From: Leucobacter coleopterorum
GTDB taxonomy: Bacteria; Actinomycetota; Actinomycetes; Actinomycetales; Microbacteriaceae
Direction of reading: 5' to 3'
Assembly (NCBI RefSeq): GCF_011382985.1
Contig: NZ_CP049933.1
Coordinates: forward strand, 558,001 to 622,000
DNA length: 64,000 nt
Shown here: positions 47,414 through 58,886 of the stretch, piece after piece
Numbering within the stretch: position 1 is the first letter of the stretch
Layout of the letters: every line of letters begins with the position of its first letter
The notes under the pieces: model-generated
Databases searched by the model: none
What the model saw: only the letters and a program-made list of their open reading frames with translations
Told to the model about the DNA's origin: nothing
Translations under genes and position numbers: made by a program

Positions 47414-47822
47414 GATGTCTCCTGACGTTGGTGACAGTTCCGCCTCAGGCCAGCAGTGACACTTCCGGGACTCTCGGTGGTGACACTTCTGCTGCGACCA
47501 TTGAACCACGCTCATGTTGTCCGCTCTCCTCGCCCCACGCAGCAACAAGCTGGTTTGAAACAGTACGCACTGCAGGTGCATGCGTCTTTGGAGCAATCAG
47601 GGCTGCACTGGAGACCGAACAGTGTGCACGCGAAGATGAATTCTATGAGGATATCCGACCCGTCTCGGTAGTCACTCTCGAGAATTTTCCGCGGGCAGGA
47701 GTTGTCTGGGCAGAACTCAAGAAACGACCCAGAGCGTCATGTCGTCGCTTTGAATACCCTACCCCAGTCCTTGATGACCATTCGCGCTTCGCAATCGCAT
47801 AGGCCCCTGCTTAGATGTTCTA
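47414..47822 (+). pseudogene. Degenerate IS481-type remnant
   Basis: About 400 bases recognisably related to the IS481 element at 57589-58849: an end-like TGATGTCTCCTGACGTTGGT, repeated GGTGACAC/GGTGACAG blocks, then segments matching its interior (GTGCATGCGTCTTTGGAGCA versus GTGCGTGCGTCTTTGGAGCA; GATGACCATTCGCGCTTCGC versus GATGATCATTCGCGTCTTGC). No usable frame. It fills the gap between the DUF11 gene and sigma fusion C. Confidence 0.75.
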
Positions 47823-47895
47823 GACGCAATGAGCAGTGGCGTTGTTTTCATTACAGTTATCCACGGAACCGAATTTCCGTCCATGAAGTCCGGCC

Positions 47896-49091
47896 TCAGT
47901 CGTTTTGCTTACGGTCGCCGGTCCAAAATGTCTCAGGAGGTCGAATGACTGTGACCTCCTTGATATCGACAGGCGGATGGGTGTTGGCTCGATCAGGTGA
48001 CCTGTTCACAACAGCGTCTTTGGCTGCTGCGGCTTGGCGATCCACCTGCTGACCTGTCTCGTTCTTCGGGGCAGCGGGTTTTTCCACGGTCCCTGCGTCA
48101 GAATCGCTCTGCTGCGTTGTGATGTTCTTCATTCCCGTCGGAGATGGCACTTGACTAGCAATTCCTTGATTCTGCGACAGCACTCCCACCATGACTACCA
48201 CTGCGGCGATCCCAGTGACGGCCGCTATGAGAGCGGCGCCAACCTTCGAGCCTCCGTGTTGAGCAGTTGCAGTGACCTTGTCCAATGGCGCTGCGTGCGC
48301 GGTGTCTGCGGGCTCGAGTATCTGAGCGGCAGCCACAGGGCCGGATACGGCTCCGCCGAACAGTGCAGCTGTGAGAGCTCGCCCGAGATGCGAGCTGACG
48401 TGTTGGTACTCCGCTGAAGCCTTTCTGCAGCTGTCGCACTCGGCTATGTGAAGTTCAATCTCGCGCCGCACCCGCTTGGTGAGACGTTGGGCGTGCAGCG
48501 CCCCAATCTGTTCGAGCACCCCTATGCAGGCGGTCTGCGCTGCACTGTGACTAATGTGTGCCGCAATCCATTCTTGCCGTAGTCGTTCCCTCGCGCGGTG
48601 CGCAATTTGATCAACATTGCTGGGAGATAGCCTCAACAACGCTGCGATTTCCTTGGAAGAGGCACCCTCGACCTGGGTCTGCCACAACACCTCTTGCCAG
48701 CGCTCAGGAAGTCGAGCGAAGGCCCACCGCACAGCCCCGCAGTTGAAACCATCAATGTACTCTTCTTCGGGCTGAATGTGAGATCCGGGATCGATTGCAC
48801 GTCAACGTCCTGGCTTATGCGCTGCTGCTTTTGCGATACCTCAGCCGCGGTGTTACGAATCACCTGGAATAGATAGGGACGCAACGAAGTTTCGGGTCCG
48901 TGCCCACGCTGCAACGCTTGTAAGACCTTCGCAAAGGCTTCCGAGACGAGGTCGTCAGTATCAAGGCGGGGTGCTATTCGGTAGGCTGCCCCGCGAGCAG
49001 CGTCAACGTGTCGACGATATAGCTCAGCGAGCGCGGCTGCGTCGCCTGTTCGCGCGGCTCGAAGCAGTTCGTTTTCCGAATGAGTGTTGAT
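47896..49091 (-). CDS. Sigma factor/anti-sigma membrane fusion C (one frameshift, no standard start)
   Basis: About 398 residues after restoring one base at 48769-48771. Region 2: LLRAARTGDAAALAELYRRH, DDLVSEAFAKVLQALQRGHG, LRPYLFQVIRNTA. Region 4: RLPERWQEVLWQTQVEGASS, IAHRARERLRQEWIAAH. Zinc motif: IELHIAECDSCRKAS. A hydrophobic ALTAALFGGAVSGPVAAA segment is followed by a strong membrane segment VGAALIAAVTGIAAVVVMVG and a long, charged, low-complexity tail with no Cys, unlike A and B. No in-frame ATG, GTG or TTG precedes region 2; GGAG stands seven bases before an ATC at 49091, so the start is unresolved. It lies directly downstream of the large surface gene at 49220-53962 on the same strand. 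Confidence 0.75.
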
Positions 49092-49219
49092 GAGAAGTCT
49101 CCGGTTGTGGGTGCTGTGTTGTTACAAAATCACGAGAACATACTTGAGGCCGTTGGAGCGGTGCTAGCGCGTGGCGCTTCGCGCGCCAGCACCGCTCATT
49201 CGCAAGGGACGAATCCGGC

Positions 49220-52200
49220 CTAGCGGCGCGCCCTCAACCGACTGACGCCTAGCACGCCCGCGACCGCGAGCAGCCCGAGAGCGGAATAGAGTGCGTACCA
49301 ACCCATGCCCGTGGTGGCGAGTGACCCCTGAGTTATTGACGCGACTGGTGACTCCGGCAGTTCCGAATCGCATCCGTCACCCGAGCACGGGGGCGTCGGA
49401 GGGCAGTTTTCGTCGTCGCAGAGGAAAGTATTGACGGCAACAATCTCAAGCACCTGCGCCTCCGAGGGTGTACCAGCAGTGACGACCACTGACTTTTCGA
49501 ACGAGTCGTGGCTAATCGTCTGCTCGGTGGCTCCCCCGCGTCCGTTTCCTGAGCGAAACAGCGAGCCCCGAGCGGAATGCCAAGAGGCTTCCCATCCTCG
49601 CCTCCAAGGATGAGCGTTTCGCCACCCTTCACCATCCAGGTACCTGAGAACAGATCCACGCGCAGCGGATCAGAGGATTCATCAGCGGACTGCTCCTCAA
49701 CCTGACAGGTCATCAAGAACCTAAACTCGGTGTCTTTCACCTGCGCCACTCGCTCGGCGTCACCCTCAAGTCGCTTCTTGAGCTGCAGTGTGCCAGCAGA
49801 GAAGTAGTTCGTCAGTGACGCCGTTGCGGTGCCGGGCACTGTCTGGTTCGCGCTCCAGGGCACCGTGACGGTGACTGGATCGGGCAGTAGATCGGGATCG
49901 GCACCACCCGCAGAGGTTTCCACTACTCGGCACTCGCTCAGTGCGGGCAGGGGCCCCAGCACATCGGAGGTGATGGCCGCGGCACCCTGGGCCGTCAGTG
50001 AGATGGTCTCGTCAAGCACAAGCGCATCCTCGAAGGTGCACTCCACATCGAACTCGAAGGTATCGCGCACGTTGAGCAGCTTGACGCCTGCCCCCTCCAG
50101 CAGCTTATTTATGCGCAGTGAACCGTTGGCCAGCAGCCCAGCGTCGGCGGTATCGATGTCGAGATTCTGGCCCGGAGAGAGCGGCGCAGAGAGACCGGTC
50201 GCTGGATCAGCTACCGAGCTGTTGCCTGGTGTCGCTCCTTGAACGTTCTGCAGCGTAAAACCGCTTGCCCCACCCGGCTTCACGAACTCGACGCGATACC
50301 CGTCTGCGTTCGGGGTACGCAGGTCATCGAAGTGGTAGTTTCCCTGGTTGTCAGTGCGGGTCTCGAGCGAGACAGCGTTGCCTAGGTCGTCAGTGCCGCT
50401 CAGCTTCACGGTGACATTTGGAGCACCGGGCTCGGGCTGCGACTGGAAATCGTCTTGCAGACCGTTGCGACTCAGATCCCACCACACGCGATCGCCGATC
50501 GAAGATGCGGCAACCTCTTCAACGCGCGCGAGTGGCCCAATGGTAAACGTGAGTCCGGTCACCGCAGCTGCTGCACGGTTGACGTAACGATCGCCACGCT
50601 GGTTTCCCGTGCCAACAAGCGCGAGTTCCACCTCAATGGCCTCGTTCATGGCAAACTCGCCCGGGCGCTGGAAGCGGAGTCCGGTCACCTCATCTGCGCT
50701 CGTGGGGCACGCGCCAGTTCCAGACACCCGTGTGCCTCCTGCAGGGGCATCGCACCAGGCAGTCGAGCCGCTTGCGCCGTTCGAGGTATCCTTCGGATCA
50801 ATCACGGGCGCCGACGCGGAGGTGTAGAGCACCTTGGTCGAGGCACCCCCTGATTTCACCTCGGCGGAGACAAACTTGAACTTGCCAGAGTAGACGGTAC
50901 CGTCTTGACCCTGTGCCGGGAGCACGTCGATGACATCTGGGCTCGAAACCCCAGCGTCGGGCAGCGTATTGGTGAGCTTGACGAGCCATCGGTTGAGTTC
51001 TTTGGTGCTCGCGCTCTCCCTGTTTGCCTGCACGATTGGGGTCAGCGCCAATTTCTCAAGCTTGATGCCGGCGACGTTTGCGACTTGCACGCCCGCGCTA
51101 TCCGTGCGCCGCGCCAGCGTCGAGACATCCTTATCTGCTGAAACAACCACAGAACTCTGGTAACTGCCATCGGCCACCGTCGGCGATACAACCACGCTCA
51201 GCACGATCGGGTTGATCGAACGGTTCACCTCCTGCGCCGGGAACACCCAACGCACATAGGTTTCTCCCTTCTCGCAGGCAGAGCGCTTCGCATCGCTCGG
51301 GGTGCTGCCGAGCACAACCACGGAGGGCGCTAGCGAGGCATCCGAGTAACTCTGTGACGCGGGAATGCAGTCTTCAACCCACACATCGCTGGTGATGCCG
51401 GGAACCGTCGCACCAGAGGTGAGGCTCGGTGAGATCTGATACTGCACAAGATCTCCGCCGGTCACCTGCGGGGGTGAGTCAGAGAACGCGCCGCTGACAC
51501 CCTTTCGCACCTGCTTTTCAACTCGTGCCTGAGCTTGGGCGAGGATCAACCGGTCTCCCAGGGTTCCACCGTGGGTTTCAGGCACGTACGTCGATTGCCT
51601 CCAGGCTCGTGGGTGCTCGACCATCTCCTCGAACGATAGGTTTTCACTCTCCACAATCTTGCGGCTTGCCCAGTTGGGGATTTGGGTACCCGTGGCCTCA
51701 ACGGTATCTGCAACCTGCATGTTGATCATGATGGCGGCGCGAACACCGACCGATGCAGAGGTTCCGGTTAAGCTGGCAGGCTCAGGGAGCACAACGTGAG
51801 CTCTAACCCGAGACACCGCCGTGTACACCCCTTCGCGGCAAGCGCTGGATCGTTGCCGGGCACGTCTTCAGGGTCCTCGTACCAAGGCCCCTGCGCGTCG
51901 CCGCACTCTGACGCCGCACCGATTCCTCCTGCAAGAGCAGAGTACTGCACCGTGAGATCAGGGGTCTCCTCAGGGATTTTTGCGAGACGCGTCTGACCGT
52001 TGGTTCCGAGGACATTGTCGTATCCACTAATCCAAACGGGTCGTCCCGCAGACGGCACCCCCTGGAAAGACGATGCCTTGCTTCCCGGCACATCGGCCGC
52101 GCGAAGGTGAAGCTTCGAACTATCCCAGGCATCGCAGACGAGAAAACTCACGTCCATCGGTACAGCAACATTGGAGCCGGTGAGTGCGAGCATGGAGGCC

Positions 52201-53962
52201 ACATTCTGCTCCGGTGCCGCGGTAATCTCACCGCTCCTCATAAGCGCACCGCCGGGTGGGCCTTCGGACCAGTTACTCCCACCAGGTGAAAACTCCCCCG
52301 AGGTCATGTTTCCAGACTCTCCGGGCACACCGGCGAAGAACTTGTTGAATCCAACTTGCAGCGCCACGTTCGGCCCAGAGTCTCGGTAGTCATTCCAGGT
52401 CGGCTGATCAGCGGTGCGCTGCACATCGGATTGCTCAAATCCCTGGATTTCGAGATCGTTGTACTCGTTACGTGTGGTCAGCGTTGTGACGCCCCCACTC
52501 GTAACTCCAAAATCGCGGATCGCAGCGAGTGGGGTGTAGACCGTCAACCCATGCGAAATCGCGTAGGCTGCGTGACCGGGCAGAGCCTGTTCATCTGGAG
52601 AAATCGCCTCTGTCGGATAGGTGCGCAGAGAGAAATCGGCTCCCGAGATCCTGACGTTGACAGGCTCTCCTGGCCCACTCTGCGTCAGCGTGCAAGTACC
52701 GGAGTTGCGAACCGAATTGACCGCGGTGCGGGGCACTGCCCCCGCTGAACCGCCGATACGATCCCCCGGACGCATCCAGAAGTTGCCTCCACAAGGGCCA
52801 ATGCGGCTGCCGTACTTTTCAAGATCGGCGTTCATGGCGGCGTGCTGTGCAGGCGAGAGTCCGGGATACATTGCTTCGGGCTCAGATCATCCACAAACGT
52901 GACGTCACCGACCGCAGGCATGGCGCCCTTGCCTTTCTGGCCTGGCTTACCTGCCGCGCCCGACGAAATGAGGATGCTGTACACCGTCGTCTTGCAGAGA
53001 ACATTTGCGTCCCAGGGGCACGCAATGTTCTGGGGTCCGTAGAAATACCCCGTATTCTCCTTATCGGCGATCCCGTTCTTCGAGAGATCCCACTTGAGGC
53101 GTGCCGACGCCGTCACCGACGGAAGCTCTGCGTCTGGCAGCACAACCGGCTCAGCGTCCTCAGCAGCAATCGCCACCTCGCTGAGCTTCAACTCCTGGCC
53201 CTGGTGCGCCATGCTGAGCACCTTTGCCGTTACAGCAACGCGGTCTGTTGCGGCCTGCTTGTCACCCATGTTGCAGGTAAGGGTCTGCTGACTCAGCTCC
53301 TGAATCGACGTCGCCGTAAGTGGCAGCTTCGGGATCCCGCGGTCTGCGGAATCAATGAGGATCCTGCTGTGAGGCAGTAACCGGGGAGCGTCGTGATCTC
53401 CATTCCCAGCGGAAGAGTAACACTCCAGGTGAGCTGATTGGCAATGCCGTCTTGCACAACATACTCAAGTTCATAGGTCACGGTGTCGTTGACGCGAACC
53501 ACTCCGTTGTTTGGTCCGGAGTCATTGCCAGCCGTATCATCGGCGTCCCATGCCGAGATAAAACCACCGCTTCCATTTGGAATCTGGTCGGGGTGCCGTC
53601 ATTCTTGATCTTGATCGTGAGACCAATGTTCGATGCCGAAGTGGCAGCAGGAAGAACAGCACTTCGGGCTTTCCTCTTTTCTGCCGACTGGTCGGGTGCA
53701 GGGGTTTCCTCTGGCTTTTGGGTGAGAACCTCAGGCGCTTCACCAGTGTCACCCTCGGGGTTTCTGTCGGTATTTCTAGGGGGGAGTCACTCGGCTCAGT
53801 CTCGCCCGGCTGCTCAAAAGACTCGGTTTCCAAGGCGTAAGAGCTCGAAAGCGGCATGATCGGCAGCGCGAGTGCGGCGACCAACACAATGGCTCCCGTT
53901 ATTCTTGTTCTTCTCAGCGATCCTCTAGCGGTGAATCTGCTCACTAATTTCTTCCTATACAT
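49220..53962 (-). CDS. Large SdrD-B/DUF5979-type cell-wall adhesin with LATTG sorting signal (six frameshifts)
   Basis: About 1582 residues once one base is restored at each of 53757-53760, 53590-53593, 53336-53338, 52878-52880, 51828-51831 and 49533-49537; the repaired length is a whole number of codons. Signal peptide GAIVLVAALALPIMPLSSSY-like at the start. A long beta-rich stalk is followed by an SdrD B-like domain (SIGDRVWWDLSRNGLQDDF, TDNQGNYHFDDL) and repeated DUF5979-type domains (GSLRINKLLEGAGVKLLNV, TLQLKKRLEGDAERVAQV), each starting with a strand and Lys as in isopeptide-forming pilin domains. It ends LATTG, a hydrophobic stretch, RLRARR. Probable fibrillar adhesin. Sigma fusion C follows on the same strand. 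No ribosome site is evident before the ATG. Confidence 0.85.
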
Positions 53963-54437
53963 AGCGTTGCGGTCAGAGTTGGGGTTGAAGAGCCCAGCCC
54001 CTCAACTCACGGTCCCCTGGTCGGGCACAGTAGGCCCTCACTTATCCAGGAGGGGAAGCACCCCAATTTCTGACAGCGGTTTTCACAACATTTTGTCGGT
54101 GTGCTCAACCTCGCTAAGCTGGTCCCCCTCGTGGCAGAGCGAACACGCCAAAAACTCAGAGACTATTGCCTCCATCTTTCTTCCCCAAGAAAGGCTTTCG
54201 TGAGTTCGTGGACCTCACCCCTAAGGCCTCAACGGCAATCTAACATCGTAGTTTCCGCAACAGCACTGAGCTTCATGGGAAAGTGCCGTGGACGACCATC
54301 CTGGCCTCGCTAGGCTGCTCGAAGCTAAATGTGCCTGTTTTAAGGCCACCAAGCTCCTCGCCCTCATAGAGAAAGACTGAACTACCCCTGGAGGTTGGAC
54401 TGAAAAACTCAGTACCTAACTTCCAGGGAGCAGTTAT
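53963..54437. other. Noncoding stretch upstream of the large adhesin gene
   Basis: 475 bases with no convincing coding frame. The right part (54320-54345) resembles 32090-32115 (CGAAGCT then TGTGCCTG), directly outside the IS3 copy 1 family ends in both places, so a short duplicated flank or solo repeat is possible. No clear promoter consensus recognised. Confidence 0.35.
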
Positions 54438-54660
54438 TGCGGGTCTGCTGAGGGTTTGGTTGAGTCAGGGGTTGTTATGCCGCCAAGGCGACAGCATCCA
54501 TCATAACCAGTTCGAACTCGACCGGCGTCAGTTTCCCAAGCCGGCGCTGTCTGCGTTTACGGTGCTACTTCGCTTCGATCCAGTGCACGATCTCGAGATG
54601 CAACTCCTGCCGAGTACGCCAGGTCTTACGATCGAGCACGTTCTTCTGCACCAGACCCCC
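54438..54660 (-). pseudogene. IS3 remnant related to IS3 copy 1
   Basis: Starts with an end repeat, GGGTCTGCTGAGGGTTTGGT, like the left end of the element at 32229, and continues with the 3' part of orfB (QKNVLDRKTWRTRQELHLE on the minus strand, then VHWIEAK and a decayed end). Similarity stops near 54660, so only the terminal fifth remains. Confidence 0.8.
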
Positions 54661-54825
54661 GCTTCTTTCTTCGCCCAAAGACCACAGACAAACGCTATGT
54701 GGCCACTCTCTGAGACCCCTGGGCCGCATGCCTGCATAGGCGTACACCGCCCAGACAAGAGCCGATACGCAGAAAGGCGGCCCAGTCGATGCACTCTACC
54801 TTTGTCGGGCCTCCTCTAGGCGGTG

Positions 54826-55574
54826 GCCTCATCGGATGCGAGGGTGTAGAGGTCTTCGCTGCTGTTCCAACCCAGGACCCTTCTGGGCCTGGTATTGATG
54901 CGTTCCGCGATCCGGTCCATCTCAGCCTGACTAAGGCGGGAGAGACCTGTTTTCTTGGGGAGGTATTGACGGATAAGTCGGTTAGTGTTTTCGTTGCTGC
55001 CGCGCTGCCAGGGAGACCCTGCGGCACAGAAGTAGATCTCGATCCGTTCGGGATGTCTAACGCTACGGCCTGAACGCAGATGCTTCGTAAATTGTGACGG
55101 TTGAGCCAGCCTTGTTGAGGGGACCAGTCATCGGCGAGTGTGAAGCGCACCAGTTCTCCGAGCCCTTCATAGAAGTCAAGTTTTGTGTGGCGATGCCGTT
55201 TGGCGTGTTCCCAAGCCCGCGTATCAGCTGTCGTGGCGCGGTAGCGGATTCTTCCGCCATTACGTTTGATCTCGCGTGAGATCGTTGACGCAGACCTCTG
55301 CAAGCGGGCCAATGATTCTGGAAGATTCTCCGGCCGCTATATCGCGCGAGATTTCTTCGCGTTCGTGAAGCGACAGTCGGAACGGTGACCTTTTGCGCGG
55401 TATGGGGCGGATGCAGTCAGTAAGCGCGATATGATGTCGAACGGTTTGGGGCGAGCAACGTAGCTCTCGCGCGATCATGCGCGAGGGCTGTCCTGCTCGC
55501 CATCGGTCCCAAACTGTCGTCACTTGCTCTGCGGATAATGCACTTTTTACGCCCTTTCTGTTTCTCTGAGTCAT
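54826..55574 (-). pseudogene. IS30-family transposase remnant
   Basis: The ATG at 55574 opens a helix-turn-helix IS30-like N-terminus (LSAEQVTTVWDRWRAGQPSR, then RLSLHEREEISRDIAAGESS). The frame then breaks into RSASTISREIKRNGG, and later the 3' end resumes in another frame (GSPWQRGSNENTNRLIRQYL-like). The central catalytic Asp region between FTLADDWSPQQ and the 3' part is missing. It has frameshifts plus a real internal deletion, so the gene is dead. Confidence 0.8.
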
Positions 55575-55646
55575 TTTGTCAGGCGCGGTGCGTTGGACGG
55601 TAGAGACCAGCTCTGATAGCCGATTTCCAAAAACACACAGAAAACG

Positions 55647-55675
55647 TGAACGCCGCAGTGGGCTCGTGGCAATAC
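55647..55675 (+). promoter_or_regulatory. Leaderless promoter block of the ECF sigma gene
   Basis: TGAACGCCG begins 34 bases before the ATG, and GCTC-TGGCAATAC ends just before it. The same sequence with the same spacing lies before the FemAB-type gene at 59034. TGAACG and CAATAC are 17 bases apart, which is promoter geometry, and the transcript would start at or next to the ATG. Autoregulation by the encoded ECF factor is inferred. Confidence 0.6.
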
Positions 55676-55680
55676 TGAGT

Positions 55681-56304
55681 ATGAACAAAACGGAAAGCAG
55701 CTATCGAGTGAACTCTGATGCCGGCATCGTCGCTCGTTCACGTGACTCCCCAGGGGAATTTGCCCAGTTGTACGATAGACACGCAAGGGTGGTGTTTCGA
55801 TATGTGGCATCGCGTCTCGGAGCAGAATCCGCCGATGATCTCACGAGCGAGACTTTCCTTGTTGCGTTTGAGCGCCGAGACCGCTATGATCCTGCAATCG
55901 CAAATGCACTTCCCTGGCTGTTAGGGATCGCGACTCGCCTGATTCGTCGTAGAAAGCGCGATGAAATCGCTTCATGGCGAGTGCTTGCCTCTTCACACGG
56001 CCTCGGCGGAGAGGGCACTGTGCATGTGGTCCATGATCCATGTGGCGAAGCGGATCAGCGTATTGACGCTGGTTTCGCAGTCAATTCGATTGCAAGTGCA
56101 ATCGCGAGCCTCCCTCAACGAGATCGCGATGTACTCACTCTTGCTGCCTGGTCAGAACTGAGCTCTGCAGGCATCGCCGAGGCTCTCGGCATACCGGAGG
56201 GTACCGTGCGGTCCAGACTGCATCGTGCTCGCAGAATCCTACGAACTCAACTTGAAATTGTGGGCAGTGCCCGCGGAACGGAAAAAGATCATGCAACAGC
56301 ATAA
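55681..56304 (+). CDS. ECF-type RNA polymerase sigma factor
   Basis: A 207-residue sigma factor. Region 2: SPGEFAQLYDRHARVVFRYV, ADDLTSETFLVAFERRDRYD, ALPWLLGIATRLIRRRKRDE. Region 4: SLPQRDRDVLTLAAWSELSS, IAEALGIPEGTVRSRLHRAR. The ATG at 55681 immediately follows a promoter-like block, so the mRNA may be leaderless. Its 3' end overlaps the start of a CU044_5270-type membrane protein, the usual partner of this kind of ECF gene in actinobacteria. Unlike the four fusion proteins it carries no anti-sigma or membrane part. Intact. Confidence 0.9.
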   Translation: MNKTESSYRVNSDAGIVARSRDSPGEFAQLYDRHARVVFRYVASRLGAESADDLTSETFLVAFERRDRYDPAIANALPWLLGIATRLIRRRKRDEIASWRVLASSHGLGGEGTVHVVHDPCGEADQRIDAGFAVNSIASAIASLPQRDRDVLTLAAWSELSSAGIAEALGIPEGTVRSRLHRARRILRTQLEIVGSARGTEKDHATA

Positions 56305-57484
56305 TGATCGGGACATGGAGATGCTGCGGCAGTTGCGTGGCCAGGAGACCGACATGACTGATGAAGCTTTTGTAAAGGGGCGTGCGCGGCTCGAACGAGA
56401 CATGGAAGCTTCCTCGCACCAGAGCCGAGCCGCGAATGCGAGAGGATCTCGCTCGCGCCGGAGGAGAGTCCCCGTCAAGGTCCGAGGCGCCGCCCTTGTG
56501 GGGTTCGTCGCGGTGGCAGCGACTGCGGTGGTCGTATCAGTGGCTTTGCCTGGCCCCCAGGTGACTGAGACGCCTGCAGCCGCGACGCCTGCAGCTGCGC
56601 TGCTGAAGAAAGCCGCTCACAACATTGAGGTCTCTGATCCAACGCTGAAGCCGGGGCAGTATCTGCGACTGGTCAAGACAACAGAAAACATCAGTGCGGA
56701 CTACTCCGACCCCGCCTACTTTGACGAGAGCAGAACGGACGAGAACGCATACATCGACCAGGGAGTCCACTACCGGGTCGGCATCACCCAGATCACGTAT
56801 GTTCCCGCGGACCCGAGCGGAGATTGGATCCAGCGGCGCGGAGACCCGAAATTTCTCGGGCTAGTTCGTCCCCTCAACGATCCACGTGCCGAAGAGATCG
56901 CGAGAACCGCTGCAGAGGGAGACAGCTTCTTGACCCGTGGAAGTGGCACGGAAGAGGTGTTGCCGGGCGGGATGCCACCGTTGACTCCTGATGAACTCGC
57001 TATGCCCGGTGCTGTCGCCGACCGCGCAGCCGAAAAGGCGCTCTACGAGAAAGCCCCTCATGATCCCGCCGCGTTGCGTAAGTACATTGAGGATGCAAAC
57101 GCGTCGATGGTTGCATACTCCGATGATGACGGCAACGAGATAGCGGCTCCAGAAAGCGACATTGTAAAGTGGCTCATTCCAGTGCTCAGCAACTTGGCTC
57201 AGCCAGCGGGGCTACGTGCTGCAGGCCTTGAGCTGCTCGCGGACTTGGAGTGCACTGAGCTGGTGCCTGATCCTTCTGCACCCGATGACGACACCCGTGT
57301 TGCAGTAAATCTGTACTGCGACGAGGGAGATGATTCGGAAGCGCACTACATGGTGTTTGAGAAGAAGACCGGGCTCGTGCTGGGTTATCGCGTCATAGGC
57401 CCACAGGGTGAGGTTGGATCTGCCGTGGACATCAATGCCACGGTTGTTGACGCGGTCCCGGAACGCTCCGCAGAAACCTGGTAA
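56291..57484 (+). CDS. CU044_5270-family membrane protein, putative anti-sigma partner
   Basis: A 397-residue protein starting at the ATG at 56291, overlapping the ECF gene by 14 bases. The cytoplasmic N-terminus of about 70 residues has an Arg-rich stretch (RGSRSRRRRVPVKVRG), then one membrane segment GAALVGFVAVAATAVVVSVA, then a 300-residue exterior domain with the family phrases KPGQYLRLVKTTE, VYVPADPSGDW-like text and VLGYRVI near the end. Family members sit behind ECF genes and are thought to restrain or sense for them; that role is inferred. Intact. A large hairpin follows. Confidence 0.82.
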   Translation: MQQHNDRDMEMLRQLRGQETDMTDEAFVKGRARLERDMEASSHQSRAANARGSRSRRRRVPVKVRGAALVGFVAVAATAVVVSVALPGPQVTETPAAATPAAALLKKAAHNIEVSDPTLKPGQYLRLVKTTENISADYSDPAYFDESRTDENAYIDQGVHYRVGITQITYVPADPSGDWIQRRGDPKFLGLVRPLNDPRAEEIARTAAEGDSFLTRGSGTEEVLPGGMPPLTPDELAMPGAVADRAAEKALYEKAPHDPAALRKYIEDANASMVAYSDDDGNEIAAPESDIVKWLIPVLSNLAQPAGLRAAGLELLADLECTELVPDPSAPDDDTRVAVNLYCDEGDDSEAHYMVFEKKTGLVLGYRVIGPQGEVGSAVDINATVVDAVPERSAETW

Positions 57485-57527
57485 CGTGAAAAACCCGTGC
57501 TGACCATCGCTTCATAGGGGTCTATGT

Positions 57528-57584
57528 AGTCCAGTGGTCATTGCTCCTTCTGACTCATCTCAGAAAAGCAATGACCACTGGACT
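57528..57584. terminator. Very strong 18-bp hairpin after the ECF operon
   Basis: AGTCCAGTGGTCATTGCT and its perfect complement flank a 21-base loop that itself pairs TCTGA/TCAGA. It ends the ECF-CU044 operon and lies five bases before the IS481 end. No T-tract, so rho-independent termination is not certain. Confidence 0.65.
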
Positions 57585-57588
57585 GTTA

Positions 57589-58849
57589 TGTCGCAGGACA
57601 TCGGTGACAGTTCTGCATCAACACATCGGTGACAGTTTCGATGTTTTTGGTGGTGACACTTCTACTGCTCTGATGGTGAAGTGAGTAAAAATGAGCCAGT
57701 TGATCCACGCGTCCGTCTAGCGATCTCGCAATGGCCCGCCGACGCACCCCGCGGAGCCGTGACCACGTTCTGCGTCGAGCACGGCATTTCACGCAAAACG
57801 TTCTACGCGCTGAAAGCAAGAGCCGCCCGTGAAGGTGCTGCCTCAATCCTGGAACCGAAATTACGTCGCCCACACTCCTCACCCACCCAACTGCAGGATG
57901 CTGTGAAAAGTACGCATTACAGGTGCGTGCGTCTTTGGAGCAATCGGGGCTCGACAACGGTCCGATCGGCGTGCACGCGAAGATGAAAGCCATGGGGATA
58001 CCCGGCGCTGGCAACTCGACGCGACTGAGTACGTCCTCACCGGCGGTCGGAAGCGCGTCATCTTCCAAGTCCTCGATGATCATTCGCGTCTTGCGATCGC
58101 ATCTCACGTAGCCCCTGGTGAGACGTCCGATGCTGCGGTATACGTCATCGCGAAAGGCATCACCGCGCATGGCGTCCCGCAACGCTTGCTTACCGGTAAC
58201 GGGTGGCGTTGAACCCATCTCGAAGAGGAATCGTGGGGCAACTCGTTGACTACGTTACTCGCCTCGGCGTCGAACCAATCACGGGAAAACCGTATAAGCC
58301 GACCACGCAAGGCAAGAACGAACGTTTTCACCAGACCCTGTTTCGGTATCTCGACAAGCAGCCCCTTGCTGACATCATCGAGCACCTCCAAACACAGGTC
58401 GATGAGTTCGACCGGATCTACAACACCAAGCGCCCTCATCAAGGACTCCCCGGACATATCACTCCACAACAGGCTTGGAATGCTATGCCCGTCGCCGAAG
58501 CACCACGGCCCGTAATTCTCGCAAACCCGACCGAGACGCCAGTCGCGGCAACAGGCGCGTTTCTGCCCGAGAACACACGCCGCGTAACTACAAGTGGCGG
58601 CATCAAAGTCAAAGGCGTGAAGTTTCAGGTCGGCAGTTATCTCGCCGGCGCTCTGGTCGCCATCATCAGAGACGAGAGCACCATCGCGTTTTACAGTGTG
58701 GCGACCGGCGAACAACTGATTGAACATCCCTGGCCGGCACCAGGCACAACCTATGTCAGCAATGGCAAACCCAGAGGGCCACGGAAGAACACGCGCCCCG
58801 AAGTGTCACCGATGTCCTGAGGCACTTTTGTCACCAAAGTCCCGAGACA
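57589..58849 (+). pseudogene. IS481-family element, transposase broken and internally deleted
   Basis: Ends match as imperfect inverted repeats (TGTCGCAGGACATCGGTGAC against TGTCTCGGGACTTTGGTGAC). The transposase starts at 57681 (SKNEPVDPRVRLAISQW, RGAVTTFCVEHGISRKTFYA), loses frame near 57900, and resumes at 58203 with the 3' integrase part (PTTQGKNERFHQTLFRYLDK, YNTKRPHQGLPG). The first catalytic Asp region is missing or scrambled, so the gene is inactive. No target duplication is clear. A more decayed relative lies at 47414-47822. Confidence 0.82.
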
Positions 58850-58855
58850 TCACAT

Positions 58856-58886
58856 GACGGATACAACGGTCGGAACTAAACCCAGG
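58856..58886. repeat. Solo end of an IS3 copy-2-type element
   Basis: TCGGAACTAAACCCAG here is identical over 16 bases to the right end of the IS3 element at 36303-36327. No transposase is attached. It is a scar of a lost or recombined copy. Confidence 0.65.

Noticed and set aside
55576..55680. Longer start for the ECF sigma factor
   Set aside because: The in-frame extension lies over the conserved promoter block and has no sigma-like content.
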